A stretch of 47,667 nucleotides of DNA from the NCBI RefSeq assembly GCF_002979515.1, contig NZ_PCPA01000025.1, forward strand, positions 1-47,667. Direction: 5' to 3'. The stretch comes from Microbacterium sp. MYb54 (GTDB lineage: Bacteria; Actinomycetota; Actinomycetes; Actinomycetales; Microbacteriaceae). Position 1 is the first letter of the stretch. Every line of letters begins with the position of its first letter. The position numbers were made by a program, and so were the translations under genes. The notes under the pieces are model-generated. The model was not told the origin of the DNA. It did no database searches and was given only the letters and a program-made list of their open reading frames with translations. Shown in pieces: positions 17,956 through 26,517 of this stretch.

Positions 17956-18003
17956 GGGCCCTCTCGAGTACCCCAGTCCCCAATGTGGGACTCGAGAGGG
18001 CCC
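17956..18003. repeat. Long palindrome with ACTCGAGAGGGCCC arms
   Basis: GGGCCCTCTCGAGT (17956-17969) and ACTCGAGAGGGCCC (17990-18003) are perfect 14-bp inverted arms around a 20-nt loop. A further partial CTCGAGAG copy lies just upstream (17942-17949). It may be a dispersed palindromic repeat or a terminator for the preceding gene, although it is more than 230 nt from that stop codon. Confidence 0.8.
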
Positions 18004-18055
18004 CAATCGTATCCGCGGTCGATTCCGGGCGGATGCCGTGGCTGTTCTCCATGCC

Positions 18056-18061
18056 TAAGCT
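18056..18061 (+). promoter_or_regulatory. Putative -10 (TAAGCT) of the SseB-like gene
   Basis: TAAGCT ends 6 nt before the ATG, with GGAGGC between them, the same arrangement as at 17059-17070. Confidence 0.4.
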
Positions 18062-18067
18062 GGAGGC

Positions 18068-18478
18068 ATGGCAGCGAAGAAGGCGAAGTCCGCGAAGAAG
18101 AAGCCCGCACCCGAGGACTTCCGCTCGGATGCTCTGGCCCAGGCTCTGGAGAAGCAGGATGTCGCCGCGGTCGCTCTCGCCCTCCGTCACGGCACCACCG
18201 TCGTGCCGCTGATCACACCTGGTGCGCGGGACAACCCCCTCGACAGCGGTGAGGTGTGGACGTACCGCGATCCGAAGACCGGCGACCTCGCCCTGCTTCT
18301 GTTCAGCGATGCCAAGAACAAGCCGGCCAACCTCCCGCCCGGTGTGGGGATCTACACGGCGGACTGGCTGCGGAAGTTCCTCGCCGCGCACCCGATCACG
18401 ACAGTGTTCCTCGACATCGCCGGCCCCCACCCGATGCAGGCCGAACCGGCCGAGCTGCTCAAGGCCCTCGACGCCTGA
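18068..18478 (+). CDS. SseB-like family protein
   Basis: This 136-residue cytoplasmic protein has a Lys/Ala-rich leader (AAKKAKSAKKKPAPEDF) followed by a single SseB-type domain. The pattern is SDALAQALEKQDVAAVALAL, a THVVPLI-like TVVPLITPGA, WTYRDPKTGDLALLLFSDA, and the closing VFLDIAGPHPMQAEPAELLK. SseB N-terminal domain proteins are widespread small proteins of unknown biochemical role, so this name says nothing about Salmonella virulence. It is monocistronic, and the radA gene converges on it. Confidence 0.7.
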   Translation: MAAKKAKSAKKKPAPEDFRSDALAQALEKQDVAAVALALRHGTTVVPLITPGARDNPLDSGEVWTYRDPKTGDLALLLFSDAKNKPANLPPGVGIYTADWLRKFLAAHPITTVFLDIAGPHPMQAEPAELLKALDA

Positions 18479-18513
18479 CGGCATCGGCGCCTGACAGCCC
18501 GTTGCGGCTGTGG

Positions 18514-19881
18514 TCAGAACGGCGGGATGTCGCGATCGGAACGGCGTGACGTGTTGCGTGCGCGCACGTCTCCGAGCGCCGCGCGGAGGGTCTTCGATCG
18601 GTCGTCGACCACCTGTTCGTAGCCGAGCCGTGCGGCCTCGGACCGCCGCTGAGCAGCCTGGGTGACGGGACGGATCTCGCCCGCGAGGCTGAGCTCGCCG
18701 ACTGCCGCGATCGTGCGCGGCACCGAGAACTGTTGGATGGAGCCGGCCACTGCGATCGCGATCGCGAGGTCGGCGGCTGGCTCCGTGAAGCGCACTCCTC
18801 CCACGGTCGAGACGTAGACGTCGAGGGTGCCGGTGGGGATGCCGGCGCGCCGCTCGAGGATCGCGAGCACCATCGCCACCCGCGAGGAGTCGAGGCCGTG
18901 CACGATGCGGCGCGGGTTCGGTGCGTTGCTGGGGACGGTGAGCGCCTGCACCTCGACCGGCAGCGCACGCCTGCCCTCGAGCGAGATCGCAACGCACGTT
19001 CCCGGTTCGGTGGCGCCCTGGGAGAGGAAGAGGCCAGACGGGTCTGGCACCTCGGCGATGCCGTCTCCGGTCATCTCGAAGCAGCCGACCTCATCGGTCG
19101 GCCCGAAGCGGTTCTTGAGCGCGCGGATGAATCTCAGTGACGTCTGGCGGTCGCCCTCGAAATGACAGACGACGTCGACCAGGTGCTCGAGCACGCGGGG
19201 TCCGGCGACCTGGCCGTCTTTCGTGACGTGGCCCACGAGGATGATCGGCAGATCGCGATCTTTCGCGATGCGGATCAGCGTCGCCGCGACCTCGCGCACC
19301 TGGCTCGGCTGCCCGGCGGCGCCGTCGATCATCGAGGACGAAACCGTCTGCACCGAGTCGACGATGACGAGCTGCGGCTTCACCTCGTCGATGTGGCCGA
19401 GGATGGTCGCCAGGTCGGTCTCGCTCGCGAGGTACAGCTCGTCGTGCAGCGCGCCCGTGCGCTCGGCACGCAGTCGCACCTGGCCAGGAGACTCCTCGGC
19501 GCTCGCGTAGAGCACCCGGCGCCCACCGCGAGCCGCTTGTGCTGCGACCTCGAGCAGCAGTGTCGACTTGCCGACACCGGGCTCGCCGCTCAGCAGGATC
19601 GCAGCCCCGGGCACGATGCCGCCGCCGAGCACGCGGTCGAACTCGCCGACGCCGCTCGAGCGGCGCGGAGCATCTTGCGTCGTGATCTGTGTGATCGGCC
19701 GTGCTGCGCGATCGGCGGTCGGCGCGACCGCGCCCACGCGGCGGAGGATGCCGGTCTGCGCGGCCTGTTCCTGAACCGTGCCCCACTGCTGGCACTCCCC
19801 GCACCTGCCGACCCACTTGGCGGTCGTCCACCCGCATTCCGTGCACACGTACGCGGGTGGAGCGGGTTTCCGGGTGGCCAT
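18514..19881 (-). CDS. radA: DNA repair protein RadA
   Basis: This 455-residue RecA-like helicase loader drives branch migration in recombinational repair. Seen: an N-terminal C4 zinc finger (Cys13, Cys16, Cys27, Cys30), Walker A GEPGVGKST at 99-107, Walker B LVIVDSVQTV near 171, the RadA-specific KNRFG motif at 256-260, and a C-terminal Lon-protease-like P domain (for example LDVYVSTVGGVRFTEPAADL). Full length compared with E. coli RadA (460 residues). A TAGCCT hexamer ends 6 nt before the ATG, which suggests a leaderless message. The gene is divergent from the cyd regulator. Confidence 0.96.
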   Translation of the reverse strand: MATRKPAPPAYVCTECGWTTAKWVGRCGECQQWGTVQEQAAQTGILRRVGAVAPTADRAARPITQITTQDAPRRSSGVGEFDRVLGGGIVPGAAILLSGEPGVGKSTLLLEVAAQAARGGRRVLYASAEESPGQVRLRAERTGALHDELYLASETDLATILGHIDEVKPQLVIVDSVQTVSSSMIDGAAGQPSQVREVAATLIRIAKDRDLPIILVGHVTKDGQVAGPRVLEHLVDVVCHFEGDRQTSLRFIRALKNRFGPTDEVGCFEMTGDGIAEVPDPSGLFLSQGATEPGTCVAISLEGRRALPVEVQALTVPSNAPNPRRIVHGLDSSRVAMVLAILERRAGIPTGTLDVYVSTVGGVRFTEPAADLAIAIAVAGSIQQFSVPRTIAAVGELSLAGEIRPVTQAAQRRSEAARLGYEQVVDDRSKTLRAALGDVRARNTSRRSDRDIPPF

Positions 19882-19887
19882 GCTCCC

Positions 19888-19893
19888 AGGCTA
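19888..19893 (-). promoter_or_regulatory. Putative -10 (TAGCCT) of a leaderless radA transcript
   Basis: The minus-strand hexamer TAGCCT is separated from the radA ATG by 6 nt. Confidence 0.45.
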
Positions 19894-19969
19894 TCGCCGG
19901 CATCAGACATCCCTATCGGCCAGGTGTTTATTCACGGCCATACCTCTCGGCAAACTCGCAGTCTCGCGG

Positions 19970-19975
19970 GATACT
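19970..19975 (+). promoter_or_regulatory. Putative -10 (GATACT) of the cyd-linked regulator
   Basis: GATACT ends 6 nt before the ATG. The transcript is probably leaderless and may continue through cydABDC. Confidence 0.4.
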
Positions 19976-19981
19976 GGGGTC

Positions 19982-20701
19982 ATGGCCAACGGCGGGCCCG
20001 TCTGCGGGCCGATCTCGAGCTACTCCCGGGTGCAGATCCTGCACTTGCTCTTCGAAGCGGGAAGCTCGAGGACCCGAGCCGATCTCTCCATCACCGAGCT
20101 GTGCGAAGCCACCGGGCTCCACCCCAACACGGTCCGTGAACACCTGCAGCGACTGATCGAGGGCGGCTACGTGATCCCGACGATCGAGCACCGCACCACG
20201 AGGGGGCGGCCGCGCACGCTGTACAGCGCTGCCACCGGAGCGCCGGGTGCTTCCAGCCCGGTCGCGCGCGACAAGGCCAAGGCGGCCGCTCGCCGCGGTG
20301 ACCTGATGCGGAGCATGCTGCCGGACGCGACGGCATCCGGGCTCGGACGCGAGGCCACCTACCAGCTCGACGCTCTCGTGGAGCATCTCGAAGAAAGCGG
20401 CTTCGAGCCCGTTGTCGACGACCAGGGGCTCACGGTCGACCTCAGCCCGTGCCCGCACGCGGCCGGTCGCTCGGAAGACCGCCCCATGCTGTGCCGCGTG
20501 CACCTCGAACTCATGCAAGGCGTCCTGAACGAGGCAGGCGGACCACTCGAAGCCGAGTGCGTGCGCGACGCTGTCCTCTCATCGGATTGCACCGTGCAGC
20601 TGCGCGACACCACCGCGCCGCTGATCGAGGGAAAGGGGCGGCTGCGTCACAGCACCAGGCAGCGCCTCCACAGAACAGGAGTCGCGCATGGAATGGCTTG
20701 A
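19982..20701 (+). CDS. Winged-helix regulator with a four-cysteine C-terminal domain, linked to cydABDC
   Basis: This 239-residue protein has an ArsR/SufR-like winged HTH at about 10-85 (ITELCEATGLHPNTVREHLQ and the wing IEHRTTRGRPRTLY). Its C-terminal half carries Cys157, Cys171, Cys193 and Cys203 (C-x13-C-x21-C-x9-C) plus His159 and His174. SufR-type regulators bind an Fe-S cluster through a comparable cysteine array. By analogy this could be an Fe-S redox, NO or oxygen sensor, which is inference. The gene overlaps the start of cydA by 14 bp, so translation is coupled, and it most likely controls the cytochrome bd operon. The start follows the -10-like hexamer. Confidence 0.8.
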   Translation: MANGGPVCGPISSYSRVQILHLLFEAGSSRTRADLSITELCEATGLHPNTVREHLQRLIEGGYVIPTIEHRTTRGRPRTLYSAATGAPGASSPVARDKAKAAARRGDLMRSMLPDATASGLGREATYQLDALVEHLEESGFEPVVDDQGLTVDLSPCPHAAGRSEDRPMLCRVHLELMQGVLNEAGGPLEAECVRDAVLSSDCTVQLRDTTAPLIEGKGRLRHSTRQRLHRTGVAHGMA

Positions 20702-22103
20702 TCCACTGGTCCTCGCCCGATGGCAATTCGGGCTGACGACGGTCTATCACTACCTCTTCGTGCCGCTGACGATCGGCATGGCGCTGGTCGCCGCGATCTT
20801 CCAGACCGCGTGGGTGCGCACCGGCAAGGTGCAGTACCTGCATCTGACCCGCTTCTTCGGCAAGATCTTCCTGATCAACTTCGCGATGGGTGTCGTCACC
20901 GGCATCGTGCAGGAGTTCCAGTTCGGCATGAACTGGTCGGACTACTCCCGCTTCGTCGGCGACGTGTTCGGCGCCCCGCTCGCGTTCGAGGGGCTGCTCG
21001 CCTTCTTCTTCGAGGCCACGTTCATCGGGTTGTGGATCTTCGGCTGGGACAAGCTCCCGCAGAAGCTGCACCTCGCGACCATCTGGTGCGTCTCGATCGG
21101 CAGCATCCTGTCGGCGTACTTCATCATCGCCGCCAACGCGTTCATGCAGAACCCGGTCGGCTACACGTTCAACGAGGCGACGAACCGGGCCGAGCTCACC
21201 GACTTCTGGGCGCTGCTGACGAACCCGGTCGCGCTCGCGGCCTTCCCGCACACGATCTTCGGCGCGTTCATGTTCGCCGCCGGTGTCGTCATCTCGGTCT
21301 CGGCCTGGCACCTCGCACGCGGTCAGCACTTCGACACCATGCGCATCTCGCTCAAGTTCGGGCTGTGGGCGATGATCGTATCCACCGCGGGTGTCGTGCT
21401 CACGGGCGACCAGCTGGGGCTTGCGATGTATGCCGCGCAGCCGATGAAGATGGCGGCGGCCGAAGCGACCTTCAATACCGTGTGCGGGCCGGACGCCTCG
21501 TTCAGCCTGTTCACGCTGGGGACACCGGACGGCAGTTCGGAGCTGTTCTCGATCCGCGTGCCGTATCTGCTGTCGCTGTTGTCGACGCACACGCTCGACG
21601 CGTGCGTGCACGGCATCAACGACCTCAACGCCGAGTACAGCCAGACGTATGCCGCCACCGGTCTCACCGACTTCGCTCCGGTCCTGTGGATCACGTACTG
21701 GGCGTTCCGCTGGATGATCGGCCTGGGCATGGCTGCAGCGCTCGTCGCCGTGATCGGTCTGTGGCTCACCCGCAAGAGCGCCAAGAAGCCCCCGGCGCAG
21801 TGGATGTGGAAGCTCGCGATCTGGTCGTTCCCGCTCGCACTCGTGGCCAACATCATGGGCTGGGTCTTCACCGAGATGGGCAGACAGCCCTGGATCGTGT
21901 TCGGACTGATGACCACGCAGGACGGCGTCTCGCCAGGGGTCAGCGGTGTCGAGGTGCTCATATCGCTGATCGCGTTCACGGCGATCTACGCGGCCCTCGC
22001 CGTCGTCGAGATACGCCTCATCATCCGGGCAGCGCAGAAGGGCCCCGACACCGAAGAACAGCCACATGACGAGACGGCCCAGCTGCCGTCGGTCGTCTAC
22101 TGA
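20688..22103 (+). CDS. cydA: Cytochrome bd ubiquinol/menaquinol oxidase subunit I
   Basis: This 471-residue membrane subunit carries hemes b558, b595 and d and reduces O2 to water with quinol electrons. Seen: LARWQFGLTTVYHYLFVPLT with axial His21, the GMNWSDYSRFVGDVFG and ALAAFPHTIFGAFMFAAG helices with the second heme His, and GWVFTEMGRQPW, containing the Met ligand and conserved GRQPW. The Q-loop region is short, as in actinobacteria and Bacillus, compared with the long loop of E. coli. It is the first enzyme gene of cydABDC. Its ATG lies inside the end of the regulator gene. Confidence 0.96.
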   Translation: MEWLDPLVLARWQFGLTTVYHYLFVPLTIGMALVAAIFQTAWVRTGKVQYLHLTRFFGKIFLINFAMGVVTGIVQEFQFGMNWSDYSRFVGDVFGAPLAFEGLLAFFFEATFIGLWIFGWDKLPQKLHLATIWCVSIGSILSAYFIIAANAFMQNPVGYTFNEATNRAELTDFWALLTNPVALAAFPHTIFGAFMFAAGVVISVSAWHLARGQHFDTMRISLKFGLWAMIVSTAGVVLTGDQLGLAMYAAQPMKMAAAEATFNTVCGPDASFSLFTLGTPDGSSELFSIRVPYLLSLLSTHTLDACVHGINDLNAEYSQTYAATGLTDFAPVLWITYWAFRWMIGLGMAAALVAVIGLWLTRKSAKKPPAQWMWKLAIWSFPLALVANIMGWVFTEMGRQPWIVFGLMTTQDGVSPGVSGVEVLISLIAFTAIYAALAVVEIRLIIRAAQKGPDTEEQPHDETAQLPSVVY

Positions 22104-22117
22104 GAGGGAGGAGCATC

Positions 22118-23146
22118 ATGGATCTCGCAACACTCTGGTTCTTCATCGTCGCCTTCTTCTTCGTGGGCTACTTCGTGCTCGACGGGTTCGACTTCGGCGT
22201 CGGCATGTCGCTGCCGTTCCTCGGCAAGAACGATGTCTCGCGCCGCCAGGTCATCAACACCATCGGTCCGGTCTGGGATCTCAACGAGACCTGGGTCATC
22301 GTGGCCGGTGCCTGCCTGTTCGCGTCGTTCCCCGAGTGGTACGCCACCCTCTTCAGCGGCTTCTACCTGCCGCTGCTGCTGATCCTGCTCGCACTGATCC
22401 TGCGCGGAGTCTCGTTCGAGTACCGCCACCAGCGCGACAGCGTGAAGTGGAAGGCGGGCTTCGACCGGATGATCGTGATCGGCTCGGTCGTGCCGGCTCT
22501 GCTCTGGGGCGTCGCCTTCGGCAACATCGTGCAGGGCGTGGCGATCGATGAGAACCACATCTACGTCGGCGGCTTCTTCGCGCTGCTGAACCCGTACTCG
22601 CTGCTGGTCGGCGTCACCACGCTGCTGCTGTTCTTCCTGCACGGGGTGCTGTTCGTCGCGCTCAAGACCGACGGGCAGGTGCATGAGGACGCACGGAAGC
22701 TGGCGAAGAAGGCCGCCATCCCGACCATCCTCGTCGCGGCCGCAACCGTGATCTGGACGATCGCGATCGCGATGGGCCGTGAGGCTCCGCTGCTCTGGCT
22801 CGTCATCGGCGCCGGCGCGCTCGCGGCGGTCAGCCTGATCGCGGCGGTCGGATTCTCGTTGGTCCGACGTGACGGCTGGGCGTTCTTCGCAGGCATGCTC
22901 ACGGTGATGTTCGCGGTGGTCATGCTGTTCTCGGCCCTGTTCCCGTTCGTGATGCCATCGACGATCGACCCGGCATTCAGCCTGACGATCGCGAACGCAT
23001 CGAGCACGCCGTACACGCTGCAGATCATGAGCTGGACCGCCTTGATCGCGATGCCGCTGGTGATCGCGTACCAGGCCTGGACGTACTGGGTCTTCCGCAA
23101 GCGTGTCACTCGCAAGTCCATCGAGGGGGCTCCGGCGCACGCGTGA
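22118..23146 (+). CDS. cydB: Cytochrome bd oxidase subunit II
   Basis: This 342-residue subunit has about nine transmembrane helices. It begins LATLWFFIVAFFFVGYFVLD and has FDFGVGMSLPFLGKNDVSRR and the strongly conserved GPVWDLNETWVIVAGACLFA motif near residue 50. It pairs with CydA in the plasma membrane. A GAGGGAGGAG ribosome-binding region precedes the ATG, 14 nt after cydA. Its stop overlaps the GTG of cydD. Confidence 0.96.
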   Translation: MDLATLWFFIVAFFFVGYFVLDGFDFGVGMSLPFLGKNDVSRRQVINTIGPVWDLNETWVIVAGACLFASFPEWYATLFSGFYLPLLLILLALILRGVSFEYRHQRDSVKWKAGFDRMIVIGSVVPALLWGVAFGNIVQGVAIDENHIYVGGFFALLNPYSLLVGVTTLLLFFLHGVLFVALKTDGQVHEDARKLAKKAAIPTILVAAATVIWTIAIAMGREAPLLWLVIGAGALAAVSLIAAVGFSLVRRDGWAFFAGMLTVMFAVVMLFSALFPFVMPSTIDPAFSLTIANASSTPYTLQIMSWTALIAMPLVIAYQAWTYWVFRKRVTRKSIEGAPAHA

Positions 23147-24810
23147 AACCCGTCGACCCGAGACTGCTGCGCTACGCGGGTGCCGCGAGGGGCTTCCTCG
23201 CGGCATCCGCGGTGATCGGCGTCATCCAGACCGCGGTCACGATCGCCTTCGCGTGGTTGCTGACCGATGCGATCACCGGCGCGATCGCGGGTCGCGATGT
23301 CACCTCCTCCCTGATCTGGCTGCTGGTCGCGGCGCTGCTGCGCGGGCTGCTGATCGCAGCGTCGGATGCCGCGGGGACGCGGGCGGCGGCGAAGACCGGG
23401 ATGCAGCTGCGCTCGGCGCTCGTGAAGGCGGTCGGGAAGCTGGGGCCCGGATGGCTGGCACAGCGGAACCAGACCGCACTCGCCGTCACCGCGGGCCACG
23501 GGCTCGAAGCGCTCGACGCGTACTTCGCGCGGTACATCCCGCAGCTTGTGCTGACCGTGATCGCGACTCCGGTGCTGGTCGCGGTGATGTGGTGGCAGGA
23601 CTGGCCGAGTGGGCTGACCGCGGTCATCACCCTGCCGCTGATCCCGCTGTTCCTGATCCTGATCGGCATGGCGACGCGCACGGTGCAGACGCGGCAGTGG
23701 CAGACGCTGCAGCGCCTCGCCGCCCGATTCGCAGACACGGTGCAGGGACTGTCGACGCTGCGACTGTTCGGGCGCGACCGCCGCGCGGCCGACCGCATCG
23801 AGGTCACCGCAGAGGAATACCGCCGCGAGACCATGAAGGTGCTGCGGTTCTCGTTCCTGTCCGGGTTCGCGATGGAACTGCTGGCCTCGATCGCGGTCGC
23901 ACTGATCGCAGTATCGGTCGGCTTTCGGCTGCTCTCGGGTGACCTGACGCTCGAAGTGGGGCTGTTCGTGCTGCTGCTCGCCCCCGAGGCGTTCCTGCCG
24001 ATCCGCCAGGTGGGGGTGCAGTTCCACGCGGCCTCCGAGGGGGTGGCCGCGACCGAGGATGTGTTCGCGGTGCTCGACGCGGCAGGGGAAGGTGCGCCCG
24101 CTGTTCACAATTCAGGGCAGCCGTCGTCCTCCGGTCCCGGTGACCCGGTTCGGCGCACTGCGGAGCACGTTCCTCCTGAGTTGCGGACGGAGAACGGCGG
24201 AGAGCTGATCGTCGAAGAGCTGCGGGTGCGCGATCTGCCGCCCGTGTCTTTCGCCGCAGCGCCGGGAACGATCACCGTCATCGAAGGGCCGAGCGGGTCG
24301 GGGAAGTCGTCACTGCTCGCGGCGCTTCGAGGCGCGGTCGAGTTCGAGGGCACGGCCTCGTACGCCGGGACGGACCTGCGGGGGCTCGCGCCGTCGGCGT
24401 GGCTCGCCTGGGCAGGGCAGGCACCGGGCCTCACGCGGGGGACCGTGGCGGCGAACGTCACCCTCGGTGACCCGGAGCCGGATACCGGCCGGGTGCGCAC
24501 CGCACTCGACGACGCCTGCGCCGAGGCCATCGACCCCACGCTCGAACTCGGTGTGCAGGGAGCAGGACTGTCGGGCGGGCAAGCACAGCGTGTGGCGGTC
24601 GCTCGAGCCCTGTATCGCCAGGCATCCGCTTCCGACCGCGTGCTCGCGCTCGACGAGCCCTCCAGCGCCCTCGACGGCGAGACCGAGGATCGGCTGTGGC
24701 GGTCGCTGCGGGAGAAGGCGGATGCCGGAGCGACGATCCTCCTCGTCTCGCACCGTCGGACCGCACGGGAGATCGCCGATCAGATCGTGACGCTGGGGGT
24801 GAGCGCATGA
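23143..24810 (+). CDS. cydD: Cytochrome bd assembly ABC exporter subunit CydD
   Basis: This 555-residue half-transporter (N-terminal ABC membrane domain about 1-300, C-terminal ATPase) heterodimerises with CydC and exports glutathione/cysteine-type thiols or otherwise supports heme insertion into cytochrome bd. Seen: Walker A GPSGSGKSS near residue 382, signature LSGGQAQR near 475 and Walker B VLALDEPSSALDGE. A Pro/Ser/Gly-rich linker of about 30 residues separates the membrane and ATPase domains. The GTG start overlaps the cydB stop (GTGA). CydDC makes assembly of the oxidase in the same operon likely. Confidence 0.93.
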   Translation: MKPVDPRLLRYAGAARGFLAASAVIGVIQTAVTIAFAWLLTDAITGAIAGRDVTSSLIWLLVAALLRGLLIAASDAAGTRAAAKTGMQLRSALVKAVGKLGPGWLAQRNQTALAVTAGHGLEALDAYFARYIPQLVLTVIATPVLVAVMWWQDWPSGLTAVITLPLIPLFLILIGMATRTVQTRQWQTLQRLAARFADTVQGLSTLRLFGRDRRAADRIEVTAEEYRRETMKVLRFSFLSGFAMELLASIAVALIAVSVGFRLLSGDLTLEVGLFVLLLAPEAFLPIRQVGVQFHAASEGVAATEDVFAVLDAAGEGAPAVHNSGQPSSSGPGDPVRRTAEHVPPELRTENGGELIVEELRVRDLPPVSFAAAPGTITVIEGPSGSGKSSLLAALRGAVEFEGTASYAGTDLRGLAPSAWLAWAGQAPGLTRGTVAANVTLGDPEPDTGRVRTALDDACAEAIDPTLELGVQGAGLSGGQAQRVAVARALYRQASASDRVLALDEPSSALDGETEDRLWRSLREKADAGATILLVSHRRTAREIADQIVTLGVSA

Positions 24811-26498
24811 CCGCACGCCGAGACGCGTCCGAGGCCGCGCACCCGCGCGGGCACCGGGTCCGTGGCATCCTGCGGCTCGCGCAGCCGCCGGTCGGCCGAT
24901 TCGTGCCAGGACTCGTCTGGGGGATGCTGTCCGCCGGCGCCGCAGTGAGCCTGCTGGCGGTCAGCGGCTGGCTGATCGTGAGCGCTTCGATCGTCGACTC
25001 GCTCGTGCCGCTGTCGATCGCCGTCGTGGGGGTGCGCTTCTTCGCGGTGTCACGCGCGGTCACCCGCTACCTCGAACGTCTGAGCGGCCACGACGCGGCA
25101 CTGCGTCAGCTCGCCTCGACCCGCGCCGACATCGTGCGGCGGCTGATCCCGCTGTCTCCGGCCGGCCTCGGCTCGACCGACCGCGGGCAGGTGCTCACAG
25201 CCCTCGTGGACGATGTCGAGAACCTGCAGAACCTGCCGCTGCGGGTGGTGCAGCCGCTCGGGGTCGCAGCGCTCGTCGCGGTCGGTTCCATCGGCTTCAT
25301 CGCCTTCGTCTCCCCTCCCGCCGCGCTCGCGCTCGCCGTGTGTCTGCTGGTCGCCGCGGCCGCGGCGATCGGTCTCGGCTGGGTGTTCGGCTCACGTGCC
25401 GAGGCGTTGGTGTCGGCACGTCGCGCCGAGCTCTCTGCGGCCCTCGTCGACTACTTCGGCAGCCTCGACGTGCTCCTCGCCTACGGGGCGGAAGAGCAGG
25501 CGCGCGCACGGATCGGTACGGCGGATGCCGCGCTGCGACGGGTGGTCGACCGCGCCTCGTTCGCGCAGGCCGTCGCCGCAGGCGTGGTCTCCGCGGTCGC
25601 CGGGGCTGCCTCGGTCTGGGCCCTCGCTGCTGCGGCTCCCGGACTCGCAGACGGCACGATCGACGGCCCCTGGCTGGCCGTGGCCGTGCTCGTGCCGATG
25701 GTGGTGTTCGAGATCTTCGGAGCGGTGCCGATCGCTGCGGCATCGTGGCGGAGTGTGCGCTCCAGTGCCGAGCGCATCGTCGACGTGCTGCCGGAGCGGA
25801 TGCCGGACGAGCTGCGCTCCGACGCCGGAGACGACATCGAGATCGAGGGCACCCCGGCCGTGCGGATGCGCGGCGTGCGGGCGAACTGGCCGGGTGGTGC
25901 GCCCGCTCTGAAGGGGATCGACCTCGACCTCCGCCCTGGTGAGAGGGTGCTGGTCGCGGGACCGAGTGGGGCGGGCAAGAGCTCACTCGCCGCGGCCCTT
26001 GTCGGCTTCCTGCGGGTGGAGGGCGAGTACCTGGTCGACGGGCGTGATGCCGCGGAGCTTTCGGGCCCCGCACTGCGCCGCGTGATCGGGCTGTGTGAGC
26101 AGAGTCCTCAGCTGTTCGACGAAGACATCCGCCAGAACCTGCTCTTCGCACGCGACACTGCGACGGACGCCGAGCTGCAGGAAGTGCTCGACAGGGTCGG
26201 CCTCGGCGCCTGGGTCACCGAGCGCGGTGGCCTCGACGCGAGGGTCGGCGACCGGGGTGCGCTGGTGTCGGGTGGGCAGGCACAGCGGATCTCGCTCGCC
26301 CGCGCACTGCTGAGGGGCTTCCCGGTATTGGTGCTGGATGAGCCGACCGCCGGGGTTGACCCTGAGGCATCCGATGCCCTGCTGCGCGATCTGCTGCAGG
26401 CCGCAGGCGAGCAGTCGGTGCTGCTGATCTCGCACCTCGCGCCGCCCGCGGGCACGGTCGACCGGGTGGTCCGCATCGAAGACGGCCGCACGATCTGA
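24807..26498 (+). CDS. cydC: Cytochrome bd assembly ABC exporter subunit CydC
   Basis: This 563-residue half-transporter is the partner of CydD. The membrane domain (about 1-320) contains SLLAVSGWLIVSASI and the AVSRAVTRYLERLSGHDAAL loop typical of CydC. The ATPase has Walker A GPSGAGKSS near residue 385, the Q-loop IGLCEQSPQLFDEDIRQNLL, signature VSGGQAQRISLARALL and Walker B LVLDEPTAGVDPEA. Starts at ATGA overlapping cydD. It is the last gene of the operon, ending 19 nt from a convergent gene, with no obvious strong terminator between. Confidence 0.93.
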   Translation: MTARRDASEAAHPRGHRVRGILRLAQPPVGRFVPGLVWGMLSAGAAVSLLAVSGWLIVSASIVDSLVPLSIAVVGVRFFAVSRAVTRYLERLSGHDAALRQLASTRADIVRRLIPLSPAGLGSTDRGQVLTALVDDVENLQNLPLRVVQPLGVAALVAVGSIGFIAFVSPPAALALAVCLLVAAAAAIGLGWVFGSRAEALVSARRAELSAALVDYFGSLDVLLAYGAEEQARARIGTADAALRRVVDRASFAQAVAAGVVSAVAGAASVWALAAAAPGLADGTIDGPWLAVAVLVPMVVFEIFGAVPIAAASWRSVRSSAERIVDVLPERMPDELRSDAGDDIEIEGTPAVRMRGVRANWPGGAPALKGIDLDLRPGERVLVAGPSGAGKSSLAAALVGFLRVEGEYLVDGRDAAELSGPALRRVIGLCEQSPQLFDEDIRQNLLFARDTATDAELQEVLDRVGLGAWVTERGGLDARVGDRGALVSGGQAQRISLARALLRGFPVLVLDEPTAGVDPEASDALLRDLLQAAGEQSVLLISHLAPPAGTVDRVVRIEDGRTI

Positions 26499-26517
26499 CG
26501 GCGAGGCCGCGCGCGCC

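Larger units (their letters stand above)
17725..18067. other. Intergenic region, no supported gene
   Basis: The composition is less GC-rich than the flanks. It holds the palindrome at 17956-18003, an 8-bp distant inverted repeat (AGGCGTCT 17753-17760 with AGACGCCT 17810-17817) and the promoter of the SseB-like gene at its right end. Short open frames lack start signals and recognisable homology. Confidence 0.6.

Noticed and set aside
18068..18478. Type III secretion chaperone or virulence protein suggested by the SseB name
   Set aside because: Only the generic SseB-like N-terminal domain is similar. There is no secretion system, and such proteins are common in non-pathogenic actinobacteria.
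20511..22067. Minus-strand open frame opposite cydA (518 codons)
   Set aside because: cydA has all heme-ligand motifs; the antisense frame is highly charged low-complexity sequence.
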